Shown piece after piece: positions 44,373-54,397 of a stretch of 64,000 bases of DNA. The notes beneath the pieces are model-generated. The model ran no database searches. It had not been told where the DNA came from and saw nothing but the letters and a program-made list of their open reading frames with translations. The DNA comes from Janthinobacterium sp. GW456P (lineage in GTDB: Bacteria; Pseudomonadota; Gammaproteobacteria; Burkholderiales; Burkholderiaceae_D), in the NCBI RefSeq assembly GCF_002127655.1, contig NZ_NEHB01000002.1, positions 1 to 64,000 of the forward strand, given 5' to 3'. Position 1 is the first letter of the stretch. Each line of letters begins with the position of its first letter. The position numbers and the translations under genes are program-made.

Positions 44373-47300
44373 TCAGTATTCGACCGCCACCTCCTGCGCG
44401 CCCAGCACCTGCTCCAGCGCCGTCTGCAATTCATCCGATGGCGCCACTTTCCACTCATCGCCAAACTGCAGCACGCAGCTGACGCCTTGCGGGCTGACCC
44501 GCGCGGCGATCGGCAAGCCCGTCTCGGCCCGGTGCGGCATGATCACGTCGCGGATGCGCTTGGCGTCCAGGGTGGCGGGCAAGGTCAGGCCCAGCTGGCG
44601 GCCATACTGCACGCGCGCGGCGATGATGTCGAAGGCGCTCTCGGCCGTGATCCGCAAGCCGCCCGAGAAACGGTCTTCCGACACCTTGCCCACGACGGCG
44701 AGGAATTCATCTTCCTTGAAGATTTTCTTGTTGGCCTCAAACAATTCGCCATACACGGTCACTTCCACCGTGCCGCTCTTGTCGTCCAGGGTGACGATGA
44801 GGATCTTGCCGCGCTGCGTCATCTGCGTGCGCAAGCCCGTGATGACGCCGGCCATCATGCGCGGCTCGCGCGACGGAGACAGCTCGGATAATTTCGTGCG
44901 CGCAAAACGGCGCGCCTCGGGCGCATACGAATCGAACAGGTGGCCGGACAGGTAAAAGCCCAGCGCGATCTTTTCTTCCGTCAGGCGCTGTTTATCGGTC
45001 CACACGGGCACCTTGACATACTCGGGCGGCGCCACCATGTCGCTGTCGTCGCCGCCGAACAGGCTCACCTGATTGGCCGCCTTGGCCGCCTGGTCGGCGC
45101 ACTCCATGGCGAACGCCACGGATGCGAGCAGGATGGCGCGGTCGACCTTCAGGCAGTCGAAGGCACCGCTGCGGATCAGCGACTCGATGGTGCGGCGGTT
45201 GATCTGCTTTTTATCCACGCGCTTGCAGAAATCGAACAGGCTCGTAAATGGCCCGCCCGCCTCGCGCGCGGCGATGATGGCTTCGATGGCGTTCTGGCCC
45301 GAGCCCTTCACGGCGCCCAGGCCGTAACGGATCTGCGTGACTTTCTTGCCGCTCACGGACGGCGGTGCGCCGCTCGGCGTGAAGCGGTAATCGGATTCGT
45401 TGATATCCGGCGGCAACAAGGTCAGCTTGCAGATTTCCAGCGAGTCTTCCACCAGGATCTTGATCTTGTCCGTGTCGTCCATGGCCAGCGACAAGTTGGC
45501 GGCCATGAAGGCGGCCGTGTGGTGCGCTTTCAGATAGGCTGTGTGATACGACAGCAAGGCGTAGGCGGCGGCGTGCGATTTGTTGAAACCGTAGCCGGCG
45601 AACTTTTCCATCAAGTCGAAGATCTCGTCGGCCTTTTCCGCCGTCAAGCCATCTTTCGCCGCACCGGCGCGGAAGATCTCGCGGTGCTCGGCCATCTCCT
45701 CGGCCTTCTTTTTACCCATGGCGCGGCGCAGCATGTCGGCGCCGCCCAGCGAGTAGCCGCCGACGATCTGCGCCATCTGCATCACCTGCTCCTGATACAC
45801 CATGATGCCGTAGGTTTCGGACAGAATCGATTCCGTGCGCGGATCGGGATAATCGAAACGTTCACCGTGTTTGCGCTTGCAGAAGTCGGGAATCAGGTCC
45901 ATCGGGCCCGGACGGTACAGCGCCACGAGCGCGATAATGTCTTCGAAACGGTCGGGACGCGCGTCTTTCAGCATGCCCTGCATGCCGCGCGACTCCAGCT
46001 GGAACACGGCCACGGTCTTGGCCTTGGTCAGCAAGTCGTACGACGGCTTGTCGTTCAGCGGCAAGGTCGCCAGGTCGAAGTTCGCCTGCGCGGGATCGAG
46101 CTGCTTGATGTAGCGCACGGCGCGGTCGAGGATGGTGAGGGTCGTCAGACCCAGGAAGTCGAACTTCACGAGGCCGACGGCCTCCACGTCATCCTTGTCG
46201 TACTGCGACACGACGCCCGAGTCGCCGCCCTGCGTGTACAGCGGGCAGAAATCCGTCAGCTTGCCCGGGGCGATCAGCACGCCCCCCGCGTGCATGCCGA
46301 TATTGCGCGTGATGCCTTCGACCTGCTGCGCCAGGTCCAGCAGCTGCTTGACCTCTTCCTCGTTTTCCAGGCGCTCCTTGAGCAGCGGTTCCTCTTCGAT
46401 GGCGTCGGCGATCGACACGGGTTTGCCCGGCTTGAACGGGATCAGCTTGGAGATGCCGTCGCAGAAGTTATAGCCGAAGTCCATCACGCGGCCCACGTCG
46501 CGGATCGCGCCCTTGGCCGCCATGGTACCGAAGGTGGCGATCTGCGAGACGGCCTCCTTGCCATACAAATCCTTGACGTGCTGGATGACGCGGTCGCGCC
46601 CTTCCTGGCAAAAGTCGATATCGAAGTCGGGCATCGAGACGCGTTCGGGATTCAAAAATCGCTCGAACAGCAGGTTGTATTGCAATGGATCGAGGTCGGT
46701 AATGAGCAGCGAATACGCCACCAGCGAACCGGCACCCGAACCGCGGCCCGGGCCGACGGGCACGCCGTTTTCCTTGGCCCACTGGATAAACTCCGCCACG
46801 ATCAGGAAGTAGCCGGGGAATTTCATGTTGCAAATCGTGTCGGTCTCGAACTTCAAACGCGATTCGTAGCGCGGACGCTCCTTTTCGCGGCGCTCGGGAT
46901 CGGGATACAGCTGGATCAAACGCTTTTCCAGGCCGGCCTGCGATTCGGCCACGAGGAACTGGTCGATCGTCATGCCCGGCGGCGTGGGGAAGTTCGGCAG
47001 TTGCGGCTTACCCAGGGTCAAGGTCAGATTGCAGCGCTTGGCGATTTCCACGGAATTGGCCAGCGCGGCCGGGAGGTCGGCGAACAGTTCCTGCATATCC
47101 GCCTGCGACAGAAAGCGCTGGCTGTCATTGAAACGTTTCACCCGCTTGGCGTTGGCCAGCATTTCGCCTTCGGCGATACAGGTGCGGGCTTCGTGGGCAA
47201 TGAATTCCTCAGGGGAAATAAACTGCACGGGATGCGTGGCGACGACAGGCAAGCCCAGCTTGGCCGCCAGCGCCACCGCATGGCGTACCTGCGCTTCCTG

Positions 47301-47924
47301 GTTGGCCTGGCCGCCGCGCTGAATTTCGATATAGAAATGACCGGGAAAAATCTCGGCCCAGCGCTGCGCGTTGCGTTCAGCCAGGGCCAGGTTGCCATTC
47401 TCGATGGCGATACCGACGTCGCCAAAATGCGCGCCCGACAGCACGATCAAGCCATCGGCCGCGCTTTCGCCCGGGTACAGGTCGTAGGTATTCGTCGCCA
47501 GCGCCTGCAGCCACTCGATGCGCAGCTCGGCGCGCCCCTTGTACTGGTTCGTCAGCCAGGCCGTCGACAGCAGTTCGCACAGCTGCAGATAGCCCATGCG
47601 GTTCTTTGCCAGCAACAGCAGGCGCGACGGCTTTTCGCGGTTGTCGTCATTCGTGATCCACACGTCGACGCCGACGATGGGCTTGATGCCCTTGCCGCGC
47701 GCTTCCTTGTAGAACTTGACCATGCCAAACAGGTTCGACAGGTCGGTGACGGCCAGCGCCACCTGCTTGTCCTTGGCCGCCGCCTTAACCACGTCGTCGA
47801 TGCGCACCAGGCCATCGACGATCGAGTACTCCGAGTGCACGCGCAAGTGGACGAAAGCCGGACCGGGCTGCATCGCTTGTTGTGAACCTGCCGGAGCGCC
47901 GGCCTCTTGCATAACCATTTCCAT
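44373..47924 (-). CDS. dnaE: DNA polymerase III subunit alpha
   Basis: An 1183-residue replicative polymerase. The PHP domain opens with [19 protein letters not shown]. The palm has [20 protein letters not shown] and the catalytic [19 protein letters not shown] (two Asp). Later parts include [20 protein letters not shown] and a C-terminal OB fold ([20 protein letters not shown]). The start is ATG 47924 (MEMVMQEAG) or the in-frame 47912; neither has a strong Shine-Dalgarno. Length matches the family. The longer open frame to 48962 runs antisense over trhO and is not coding. Confidence 0.97.
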   Translation of the reverse strand: MEMVMQEAGAPAGSQQAMQPGPAFVHLRVHSEYSIVDGLVRIDDVVKAAAKDKQVALAVTDLSNLFGMVKFYKEARGKGIKPIVGVDVWITNDDNREKPSRLLLLAKNRMGYLQLCELLSTAWLTNQYKGRAELRIEWLQALATNTYDLYPGESAADGLIVLSGAHFGDVGIAIENGNLALAERNAQRWAEIFPGHFYIEIQRGGQANQEAQVRHAVALAAKLGLPVVATHPVQFISPEEFIAHEARTCIAEGEMLANAKRVKRFNDSQRFLSQADMQELFADLPAALANSVEIAKRCNLTLTLGKPQLPNFPTPPGMTIDQFLVAESQAGLEKRLIQLYPDPERREKERPRYESRLKFETDTICNMKFPGYFLIVAEFIQWAKENGVPVGPGRGSGAGSLVAYSLLITDLDPLQYNLLFERFLNPERVSMPDFDIDFCQEGRDRVIQHVKDLYGKEAVSQIATFGTMAAKGAIRDVGRVMDFGYNFCDGISKLIPFKPGKPVSIADAIEEEPLLKERLENEEEVKQLLDLAQQVEGITRNIGMHAGGVLIAPGKLTDFCPLYTQGGDSGVVSQYDKDDVEAVGLVKFDFLGLTTLTILDRAVRYIKQLDPAQANFDLATLPLNDKPSYDLLTKAKTVAVFQLESRGMQGMLKDARPDRFEDIIALVALYRPGPMDLIPDFCKRKHGERFDYPDPRTESILSETYGIMVYQEQVMQMAQIVGGYSLGGADMLRRAMGKKKAEEMAEHREIFRAGAAKDGLTAEKADEIFDLMEKFAGYGFNKSHAAAYALLSYHTAYLKAHHTAAFMAANLSLAMDDTDKIKILVEDSLEICKLTLLPPDINESDYRFTPSGAPPSVSGKKVTQIRYGLGAVKGSGQNAIEAIIAAREAGGPFTSLFDFCKRVDKKQINRRTIESLIRSGAFDCLKVDRAILLASVAFAMECADQAAKAANQVSLFGGDDSDMVAPPEYVKVPVWTDKQRLTEEKIALGFYLSGHLFDSYAPEARRFARTKLSELSPSREPRMMAGVITGLRTQMTQRGKILIVTLDDKSGTVEVTVYGELFEANKKIFKEDEFLAVVGKVSEDRFSGGLRITAESAFDIIAARVQYGRQLGLTLPATLDAKRIRDVIMPHRAETGLPIAARVSPQGVSCVLQFGDEWKVAPSDELQTALEQVLGAQEVAVEY

Positions 47925-48013
47925 CTGTGTGTACCGTTTCGTGCAAAATTCAATGGGGTCTATTCTACCGCGTCGTGGCCGCGGACCGGGTATCCTGCCT
48001 GGCCTGTCGGGCT

Positions 48014-48019
48014 TATAAT
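48014..48019 (+). promoter_or_regulatory. Probable -10 box of trhO
   Basis: A perfect TATAAT lies 32 bases before ATG 48051, the usual position. The -35 region is weak. Confidence 0.5.
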
Positions 48020-48050
48020 ATCGGCTGTTCAGTCTACGCCGATCGCCATC

Positions 48051-48959
48051 ATGCAAGCCATCACCCCAGCAACACCCGCCGTTTCCGCCGCCGTCAGCCC
48101 GCCCGCCGCCACATTCGTCAATATTGCAGCGTATAAATTCATCACGCTCGCCGATACGGAAGCCATGCGTCCCTTGTATCAGGAGCAATGCCTGGCGCTG
48201 GGCCTGAAAGGCACGATCCTGCTGACGCCCGAAGGCATCAACATGTTCCTGTCGGGCACGCGCGAGCATATCGACAGCTTCCTCGCCTGGGTACGCAGCG
48301 ACGCGCGCCTGGCCGATCTGGAATGGAAGGAAAGCTTGTCGAACGAGCAATCGCACAAGCGCATGCTGGTCAAGCTGAAAAAAGAAATCATCACCATGCG
48401 CATGCCGCTGATCAAGCCGGAGCTGGGCCGTGCCCCGTCCGTCGACGCGCACACGCTCAAGCGCTGGTTGGACGCAGGCGTCGACGATGCGGGCAAACCC
48501 GTGGTCATGATGGAAACGCGCAACGCCTTTGAAGTGGACGTGGGCACGTTCAACAACACGCTCGATTATCGGATCGACAAGTTTACCGAATTCCCTGCCG
48601 TGGCAGCCGCCCACAAGGACGAACTGGAAGGCAAGACCGTCGTCACCTTCTGCACGGGCGGCATCCGCTGCGAAAAGGCCGCCATCCACATGAAGGAAAT
48701 CGGCTACGACAGCGTGTACCAGCTCGACGGCGGCATCCTGAAATATTTTGAAGAAGTGGGCGGCGAGCACTACACGGGCGACTGCTTCGTGTTCGACTAC
48801 CGCACGGCCCTGAACCCGAAACTGGAACCGACGGAAACTGTGCAGTGTTTCGTCTGCCGCGCCGTCGTTACGCCGCGTCAGCAATTGGCGCCGGAATATG
48901 TGTATGAGGTGTCTTGCCCGCATTGTGTTATGCGGAAATCCATGCTCGAAGAGAACTGA
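48051..48959 (+). CDS. trhO: tRNA uridine(34) hydroxylase (rhodanese-like)
   Basis: A 302-residue enzyme of the YceA/TrhO family, which hydroxylates U34 of certain tRNAs on the way to 5-methoxy- or 5-oxyacetyl-uridine. The N-terminal acylphosphatase-like domain ([19 protein letters not shown]) is followed by the rhodanese domain with the active Cys in [15 protein letters not shown], and a C-terminal Cys pair region ([17 protein letters not shown]). The start at 48051 follows a TATAAT box; the in-frame extension to 47907 overlaps the dnaE start and is unlikely. Confidence 0.95.
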   Translation: MQAITPATPAVSAAVSPPAATFVNIAAYKFITLADTEAMRPLYQEQCLALGLKGTILLTPEGINMFLSGTREHIDSFLAWVRSDARLADLEWKESLSNEQSHKRMLVKLKKEIITMRMPLIKPELGRAPSVDAHTLKRWLDAGVDDAGKPVVMMETRNAFEVDVGTFNNTLDYRIDKFTEFPAVAAAHKDELEGKTVVTFCTGGIRCEKAAIHMKEIGYDSVYQLDGGILKYFEEVGGEHYTGDCFVFDYRTALNPKLEPTETVQCFVCRAVVTPRQQLAPEYVYEVSCPHCVMRKSMLEEN

Positions 48960-48989
48960 CAAAACCTGTCCGGAATCGGAAACAGGTCA

Positions 48990-49042
48990 TGCTTTCAGTG
49001 AAATGACGGCGAATCTTGCACGGTTCGCCGTCATTGAAAGCA
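48990..49042. repeat. Long inverted repeat at the glycan-island edge
   Basis: ATGACGGCGAA and TTCGCCGTCAT pair (11 bp, ten-base loop). They are flanked by GCTTTCA/TGAAAGC with a bulged GTGAA on one side. There is no T run. It separates trhO from the convergent end of the AT-rich glycan operon and may insulate both. Confidence 0.55.
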
Positions 49043-49049
49043 AGAATGG

Positions 49050-50132
49050 CTAGACTCCTTCGATTATTTTTTTAAGCGAAGAATTATAGATTGCCGTTCT
49101 GTATTTATTTTCCGCAATACTTCTGTTTAATAAAGAAATAGCAAGTAAACCGCTGCCATCATCCAGGATTTCTTCGATTGCCATCTTGATGGAATTGCTG
49201 GATTGCGGGGCAATTTGATATCCATTGACTCCGCCAGTGAAAATATCCGGAATACCGCCACGGTCGGTAGTCATCACGACACAGCCTGCAGCATAGGCTT
49301 CCAGAATAGAAATCGGCTGCCCCTCAAACAGACTGGTCGGCAAGCAAAAAACATGAGCCGTACTCAAAAGCTCCTTCTTGTCGGCTGCACCGACAATTCC
49401 ATGATACTTTATTTCGGGAGCTGACGCCTTTTTCAGGAAAGCGTTTTTCTGCTCATCCGATTCAAAGGCACCGGCAAAATCTATCCGGACTCTCTGCCGC
49501 TGATCTTGCGTTAATTCCTGGAATGCCCCCAGCAATTCTTCGTATCCCTTGCCATCGATTAAATTACTAAGAAACAGTATTCTCAGCGGTTCTAGTGAGC
49601 AAAATTTATGCGCTATCTGTTCCTTGTGCAAGAACACATATTCTTCAGCGAAATTTGGCACGATGAATATTTTCTCAGGTGCAATAATTTCTTTGAATAT
49701 TTCCACATGGCTGTTACCCAGCACGATCACGGCACCCAGCTTTTTAATGAAAAATCTGTTTATTTTGTATAGCAAAGGGAATCTGTCAAAAATATGCTTT
49801 TTCAGGCTTCCGCCATGCAAATGAATAATCATTTTATTCAGATTACCGCTGCAAATCAGATAAATCAGCAAGTCCTTCAAGTTACCCGCAACAGATTCCG
49901 AAATGGTCAAATAAATTGCATCGACATTGTTTTTTTTATGCCATACCTTTTTCAATATCTTGAATATTTCCACAATTCGGCCTAAAGAATTGGCACCATG
50001 AGTCAATTCCTTCTTGCTCAAGTTAACCACTTCCAACTGATGTTCTTTTTCCAGGCCATCCAGCATGACCTTAACAGCCAAGGAGTGCCCCGTCATAGGA
50101 GGCGGCAAGGGGCCGATGAAGAGAATTTTCAT
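49050..50132 (-). CDS. Glycosyltransferase family 4
   Basis: A 360-residue GT-B enzyme. It begins MKILFIGPLPPPMTGHSLAV, has the acceptor-side helix region up to residue 160, and the donor-site block HVFCLPTSLFEGQPISILEA with the conserved Glu pair (E-x7-E), followed by AAGCVVMTTDRGGIPDIF. It would add one sugar to the lipid-linked repeat unit. The gene is the last of the minus-strand operon. Base composition is clearly lower in GC than the flanking chromosome, as in the next four genes. Confidence 0.9.
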   Translation of the reverse strand: MKILFIGPLPPPMTGHSLAVKVMLDGLEKEHQLEVVNLSKKELTHGANSLGRIVEIFKILKKVWHKKNNVDAIYLTISESVAGNLKDLLIYLICSGNLNKMIIHLHGGSLKKHIFDRFPLLYKINRFFIKKLGAVIVLGNSHVEIFKEIIAPEKIFIVPNFAEEYVFLHKEQIAHKFCSLEPLRILFLSNLIDGKGYEELLGAFQELTQDQRQRVRIDFAGAFESDEQKNAFLKKASAPEIKYHGIVGAADKKELLSTAHVFCLPTSLFEGQPISILEAYAAGCVVMTTDRGGIPDIFTGGVNGYQIAPQSSNSIKMAIEEILDDGSGLLAISLLNRSIAENKYRTAIYNSSLKKIIEGV

Positions 50133-50203
50133 AAATCAAACCAATATCAGATTAAATGTGCGGCAATCATGCCGCGAAAGGAAAAAGCAGGGAATCCTGT
50201 CAC

Positions 50204-51376
50204 TTATGCCAGAGCAGAAAATTCTTGCAATTTTTCTTTAAAATTCCTGATGGCGGTCTTTTTAGAAAAAATAAGCCAATAGCGTTGACTGCTGATTTCA
50301 CCCATGGCACTCCAGTCTTGCTGGCGCGCCATCATCTCTTCGAAGGCCAGTTTAATCGAAACATGCTCGTATGGATCAAATAAATAACCGTTGCTACCCT
50401 CCTCGACTCCCTCGAAATGATTACCGCATCGATTAGACACGAGCAAGGGAAGCTTCATGCACAAAGCCTCCACCAGGGTCAGCGGACTAGCATCGGAAAA
50501 AGAAGGCAACACGAATACATTGGCACTCTGGTACAGCGAGGCCAGCTTTTCGGTACTGCAATGCCCGAGCAGGGAAATATGCGCACCGAGGCTGCGGGAG
50601 GCAACAAACTGTTCGATCATGGCCTTATCCGGTCCATCTCCAGCAAGTAAAAACCGGCCTCGCCGAATATTTTCATCGCCCAGCGCTGAAAAGAAATTGA
50701 CAATACCCTTGACGGTCTCCGTCAACCGGACCGGCAGCAAGAATACCGGGAGCGGATTTTCTTGCCGCGCTGCGACTTCCGCGGCGGTAATCTGAAACTT
50801 GTCTTCTTCGATAGTATTAGGCAAAGGAAGATAGGCATGCACTCTTATCTGCCATTTTTCAAATGTCAATTCAGTCATTTTCCCGGAACTGATTTGTGCA
50901 CCGGTCGACGACTGGTAGACAAATTTTCGGAGAAAGCGTTTGAGTATATTATCGTTCGAGGCGCCGGTGGTAAGATAGTTCGCTTCGGACCAGAAATGCA
51001 GCTGCTGCTTGAAAAGACCCAGGCGCTTGAAAAATGCCAGCGCCAGTACATCGATATCGTTCCAGCTTCCGCCTATAATTACTTCAGTATTTTTTTCTTT
51101 GAATAATTTATACAGCAGGCGTGGGTTGATATGGAGATGATAACGCCCCATCATTTTATAATAGCCATTGTCGATATAATACGGATGCTTCAGCAAAGAT
51201 AGATCGACTTGCCAGCTTCGATCGCCTTCTATGCATCGCATGTAATACACCTCAAAATTCAATCCTTGCTCGTAAAGTTCGTTATATAACGCCGTACGAT
51301 AGGGTGTAGGTATATTGGTAAAGAAAATGTATTTATTCATTGTTCCAGCATCTTTTTCAGTATGCAATTGCAACAT
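50204..51376 (-). CDS. Glycosyltransferase family 4
   Basis: A 390-residue GT-B enzyme. The N-terminal domain starts near IFFTNIPTPYRTALYNELYE, and the donor domain carries VFLLPVRLTETVKGIVNFFS, FLLAGDGPDKAMIEQFV and NVFVLPSFSDASPLTLVEAL (E-x7-E type). I use the ATG at 51376 because it overlaps the stop of the preceding gene as TAATG and has AGGA seven bases before it; a Met twelve codons further in (51340) is a possible alternative. It acts in repeat-unit assembly. Confidence 0.88.
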   Translation of the reverse strand: MLQLHTEKDAGTMNKYIFFTNIPTPYRTALYNELYEQGLNFEVYYMRCIEGDRSWQVDLSLLKHPYYIDNGYYKMMGRYHLHINPRLLYKLFKEKNTEVIIGGSWNDIDVLALAFFKRLGLFKQQLHFWSEANYLTTGASNDNILKRFLRKFVYQSSTGAQISSGKMTELTFEKWQIRVHAYLPLPNTIEEDKFQITAAEVAARQENPLPVFLLPVRLTETVKGIVNFFSALGDENIRRGRFLLAGDGPDKAMIEQFVASRSLGAHISLLGHCSTEKLASLYQSANVFVLPSFSDASPLTLVEALCMKLPLLVSNRCGNHFEGVEEGSNGYLFDPYEHVSIKLAFEEMMARQQDWSAMGEISSQRYWLIFSKKTAIRNFKEKLQEFSALA

Positions 51377-52932
51377 TAAAAATCCTGCTTGATGTATTTT
51401 TTTTCAACCAAAAACTTGGGGAAAGTGATTTTTTTGAAAATCAAATGCTGGGCAAGGTTGAGCGTCCGGAAAAAAACGAGAACGGCAACATAGGGTAACA
51501 GCGACCCCCGGTAGGAATAGCAGCGGGGAACTGACAGGGTTTTGCCTCCAAAGTGCAGCATCTTAAAGTCGAAATCCACATATTTTGGAGGAATGCCGCG
51601 CTTTCCAAAAATATAGAGCGCATATTTCAACGCTCCCTGTCGCAAGCCAGGCGACAAGGTCGCAAAGAGCGCCGAATCCAGTTCGCTCAAGGTACGCGGG
51701 TAATACGCCACGTCCAGGTGGATATAAAAAGATCCGCCTAGCAGCACGACCGGCTTGCCCCAGTAAGCGGCTTCTACCCCCGTGGTGGAACCGAATACGA
51801 AGACTTTTTCACAGCTGTCGATCAAGGCATATGTAGAAACAGAAGAACTGGCGAGGATAACGGTAATGTTATCGAACTCGGAAAATATAGAAGCCAGGCC
51901 GGTATGATAATGAAACTTGATATGCTGCAAATTTGGATGAATGCGCAGATAAAAATGAATCGATGGATCCTGCGCTGCCTTGGCTAGCAGGTAGTGAATG
52001 CCCTCGATCTGATTCTCGAATAACTTATATTTGTCAAACGATTCGCCAACGCAGAAAAATTCATCTTCCGAAGAGTTGAAAATGACGAAATTTCGCTTAT
52101 CCGGATCCCAATTTTCGGGCAGCTCATTCTCCTTTTGCCCCGCGGTATACACCGTGTCGGATGCCATCTCGGCCTTGCGCCGACGCTCAAAAAAGCTCTT
52201 TGCCACAGTATTCTTGTCTTCTTTTTCGTTCCACTCGCTCCAGTTGTTTTCGATAATTTTCGTTCCATTATCAATATCATGAGGCAAGGCATCGAAAAAC
52301 TTTACCTTATGCTGTTTTTCCCGATCGGAAGCGAACGTGCATTCCAAGACCACCGTGCTGATGCCCCGAGCCTGGCTAACTTCCATCACCGGCCTGATTC
52401 CGCTGAAGCGTCCATTAAAAATGCAAACCTGATCGGGTGAGAAATCCTCAAGCATGCCAATGGTGGCTTCGACCAGACGGGCCGAAGCGCGCAACGCGTC
52501 GTCAAAAAACATGCTGTTTTCCTGATTAAATTCAGGTTCCAGATTCCGCGTCATCGACACATAGGAAGACACCACACCCAAGCCGATATTGGCCTCTTGA
52601 TGGCAGATGGTTTTCACCTCGGCAATCGAGTCGTAATCGAAGCGCAGCGCATCCACCCTCCGCACAGCTTCCGCACTGAGAAATGATGACAGTTTCTTGT
52701 GCTTGAAATTCGGATGATCAATTTTACCAACCAGCAAATTCGCAGAAAACATGCACTCCGCGCAGCGGATAGCAGATTGCTCGGCATTCGAATCGCAGGG
52801 CTTGATTTCACCGCTACACGTCACAAAAAGAACTTGATTCGAAGGTTCTTGAAGATATTCCATGGCTTCATCCAGCAAAACCGGCATGCTGTTGTTATCC
52901 AGGGGATAGGGGCTGTAAATAAGAATATTCAT
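51376..52932 (-). CDS. Capsule-synthesis-like (KpsS/KpsC-related) protein
   Basis: A 518-residue cytoplasmic protein. The C-terminal half has the block ILASSSVSTYALIDSCEKVF followed by FGSTTGVEAAYWGKPVVLLG and HLDVAYYPRTLSEL, which resembles the surface-carbohydrate proteins of the Capsule_synth group (KpsS, KpsC, LipB). Those enzymes transfer beta-Kdo onto lipid carriers. The start at 52932 (MNILIYSPYPLDN) is preferred; a 10-residue extension is unsupported. In a Wzx/Wzy operon, without other group-2 capsule genes, it more likely acts as a glycosyltransferase on the repeat unit. Confidence 0.72.
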   Translation of the reverse strand: MNILIYSPYPLDNNSMPVLLDEAMEYLQEPSNQVLFVTCSGEIKPCDSNAEQSAIRCAECMFSANLLVGKIDHPNFKHKKLSSFLSAEAVRRVDALRFDYDSIAEVKTICHQEANIGLGVVSSYVSMTRNLEPEFNQENSMFFDDALRASARLVEATIGMLEDFSPDQVCIFNGRFSGIRPVMEVSQARGISTVVLECTFASDREKQHKVKFFDALPHDIDNGTKIIENNWSEWNEKEDKNTVAKSFFERRRKAEMASDTVYTAGQKENELPENWDPDKRNFVIFNSSEDEFFCVGESFDKYKLFENQIEGIHYLLAKAAQDPSIHFYLRIHPNLQHIKFHYHTGLASIFSEFDNITVILASSSVSTYALIDSCEKVFVFGSTTGVEAAYWGKPVVLLGGSFYIHLDVAYYPRTLSELDSALFATLSPGLRQGALKYALYIFGKRGIPPKYVDFDFKMLHFGGKTLSVPRCYSYRGSLLPYVAVLVFFRTLNLAQHLIFKKITFPKFLVEKKYIKQDF

Positions 52933-53032
52933 GGTTATTATCTGGTTATTTCTCTGGTGCAATCTTGAAGTTATGACTGCCTATAAGCATAAAAATCAAG
53001 GAATGAAAACTTTTTCACGCCTGCAAAACTTC

Positions 53033-54295
53033 CTATTTAAGTATCTTTTTGTGCCCAAATCCATTCAAATAGCCACAAATCAAAAAAGTATAAACAATTA
53101 GAAGATTGTAATATACAGTCTTCATTTCATAATTAAATATTCCCATTGCCGGCAGCAAAAACAATGCCGCGACTGCCATCAATTTCGCAAGCGGCAAGCC
53201 ATTTTTCCCTGGCCGCAGCCAAAGAACAAAAGAAGAATAAATCGCCGCAAATATAAATGTTCCTACATATCCGAAATCGAACAATATATTTGCAGTGATG
53301 CCATTAAATCTATCGTAATATGCACCCCAAAAAACATACAGCCTCGTCTCAATTTCACCTATCGGATAATTGACCAAACCAAGCTTATCCGCAATCAAAA
53401 TAGGAAAAGGAAACGATAACTGTCCGTTTAAAGATTCAAATTGGTAGGAATTAATGACAATACTGCCGTTTCTATACCATTGACATCCATAATCGAACAA
53501 GCTGAATATAATTGGATTAGTGATATAGACATTCGAATCGAGAATGTCGTTATAGCCAATTTCATTTTCAAACCGGTTTGCCGTCACAAAAAAGAAAACA
53601 GTCAAAGCACTTGCCGCCAGGAGTCCAAGCGAAATCTTAATTGTATTTTTTGTTTTTCGGCTACATTTATTGTAAAAAAATGGAAGGTAAGCGCCGTACA
53701 GAAAAACAAAAATAATAAACCCTGAACGACTGAATATGGTTAATCCATGCAATACCACATTCAACGAAAACAACAGGCAAAGATAAGACATTTTCTTATT
53801 GCCAGTCATTAGATAATAAAAATGAAGTGGCATTAAAAAGTAGGCAGTCGGATGCAGATACAGCGCTAGCAAATATAAGGTATTATTGATCGGCAAGGCT
53901 TTTATAAAATCGCCGCTCTCTCCGCCATTTTTGAATGCGGAATAATCCACAATGGATGAAAAACTGTAAAAAATACTAATAGAGAATACGACGAAAATAA
54001 TAATATTAATAGACAGCAATACTAATGTCAGCGTCCTCAGGCGTTGACGATCCGACATCATGATTTTTACACTATAAGGCAAGCAATTCCATGGCAGGAT
54101 AAAAAATGCCAAAATCAATGCCAAGAAAATAAAATTCCAGATCTTTTCTTCAGTATCAATCTTATAATCATAACCAATCGCAACCGCACCGATTAAGGAA
54201 GATATATAAATGAAGAACAGGAAAACAGCCGGAGAAGCCTTACGCCTGAAAGTGAAGGCAAAATAAATAAAAACCAGGTAACATAAAAATAACAT
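53033..54295 (-). CDS. wzy: O-antigen polymerase (Wzy-like)
   Basis: A 420-residue membrane protein with about ten to eleven hydrophobic segments and a large loop (residues 240-330, from NRFENEIGYNDILDSNVYIT to YDRFNGITANILFDFG). This is the usual Wzy shape; sequence conservation in the family is very low, so topology and position next to wzx are the main support. Wzy joins repeat units in the periplasm. The AT-rich composition is typical of O-antigen polymerases. ATG 54295 has AGG at about seven bases. Confidence 0.8.
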   Translation of the reverse strand: MLFLCYLVFIYFAFTFRRKASPAVFLFFIYISSLIGAVAIGYDYKIDTEEKIWNFIFLALILAFFILPWNCLPYSVKIMMSDRQRLRTLTLVLLSINIIIFVVFSISIFYSFSSIVDYSAFKNGGESGDFIKALPINNTLYLLALYLHPTAYFLMPLHFYYLMTGNKKMSYLCLLFSLNVVLHGLTIFSRSGFIIFVFLYGAYLPFFYNKCSRKTKNTIKISLGLLAASALTVFFFVTANRFENEIGYNDILDSNVYITNPIIFSLFDYGCQWYRNGSIVINSYQFESLNGQLSFPFPILIADKLGLVNYPIGEIETRLYVFWGAYYDRFNGITANILFDFGYVGTFIFAAIYSSFVLWLRPGKNGLPLAKLMAVAALFLLPAMGIFNYEMKTVYYNLLIVYTFLICGYLNGFGHKKILK

Positions 54296-54397
54296 AAATA
54301 ACCTAAAGGGTGTCAGGCAGATTTCTGCGCTTCGGCAGCCGCTTGCGGACGGACAATGGGTGGCTAAGGCGGTCCGAGACTACATACAGGCAACAGC

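Noticed and set aside
44940-47885. 981-codon plus-strand open frame
   Set aside because: It lies antisense to dnaE, whose motifs are complete. High GC at third positions removes stops on the opposite strand.
47925-48962. N-terminal extension of dnaE
   Set aside because: The extra 346 codons run antisense over trhO and are followed by the normal DnaE start; family length fits without them.
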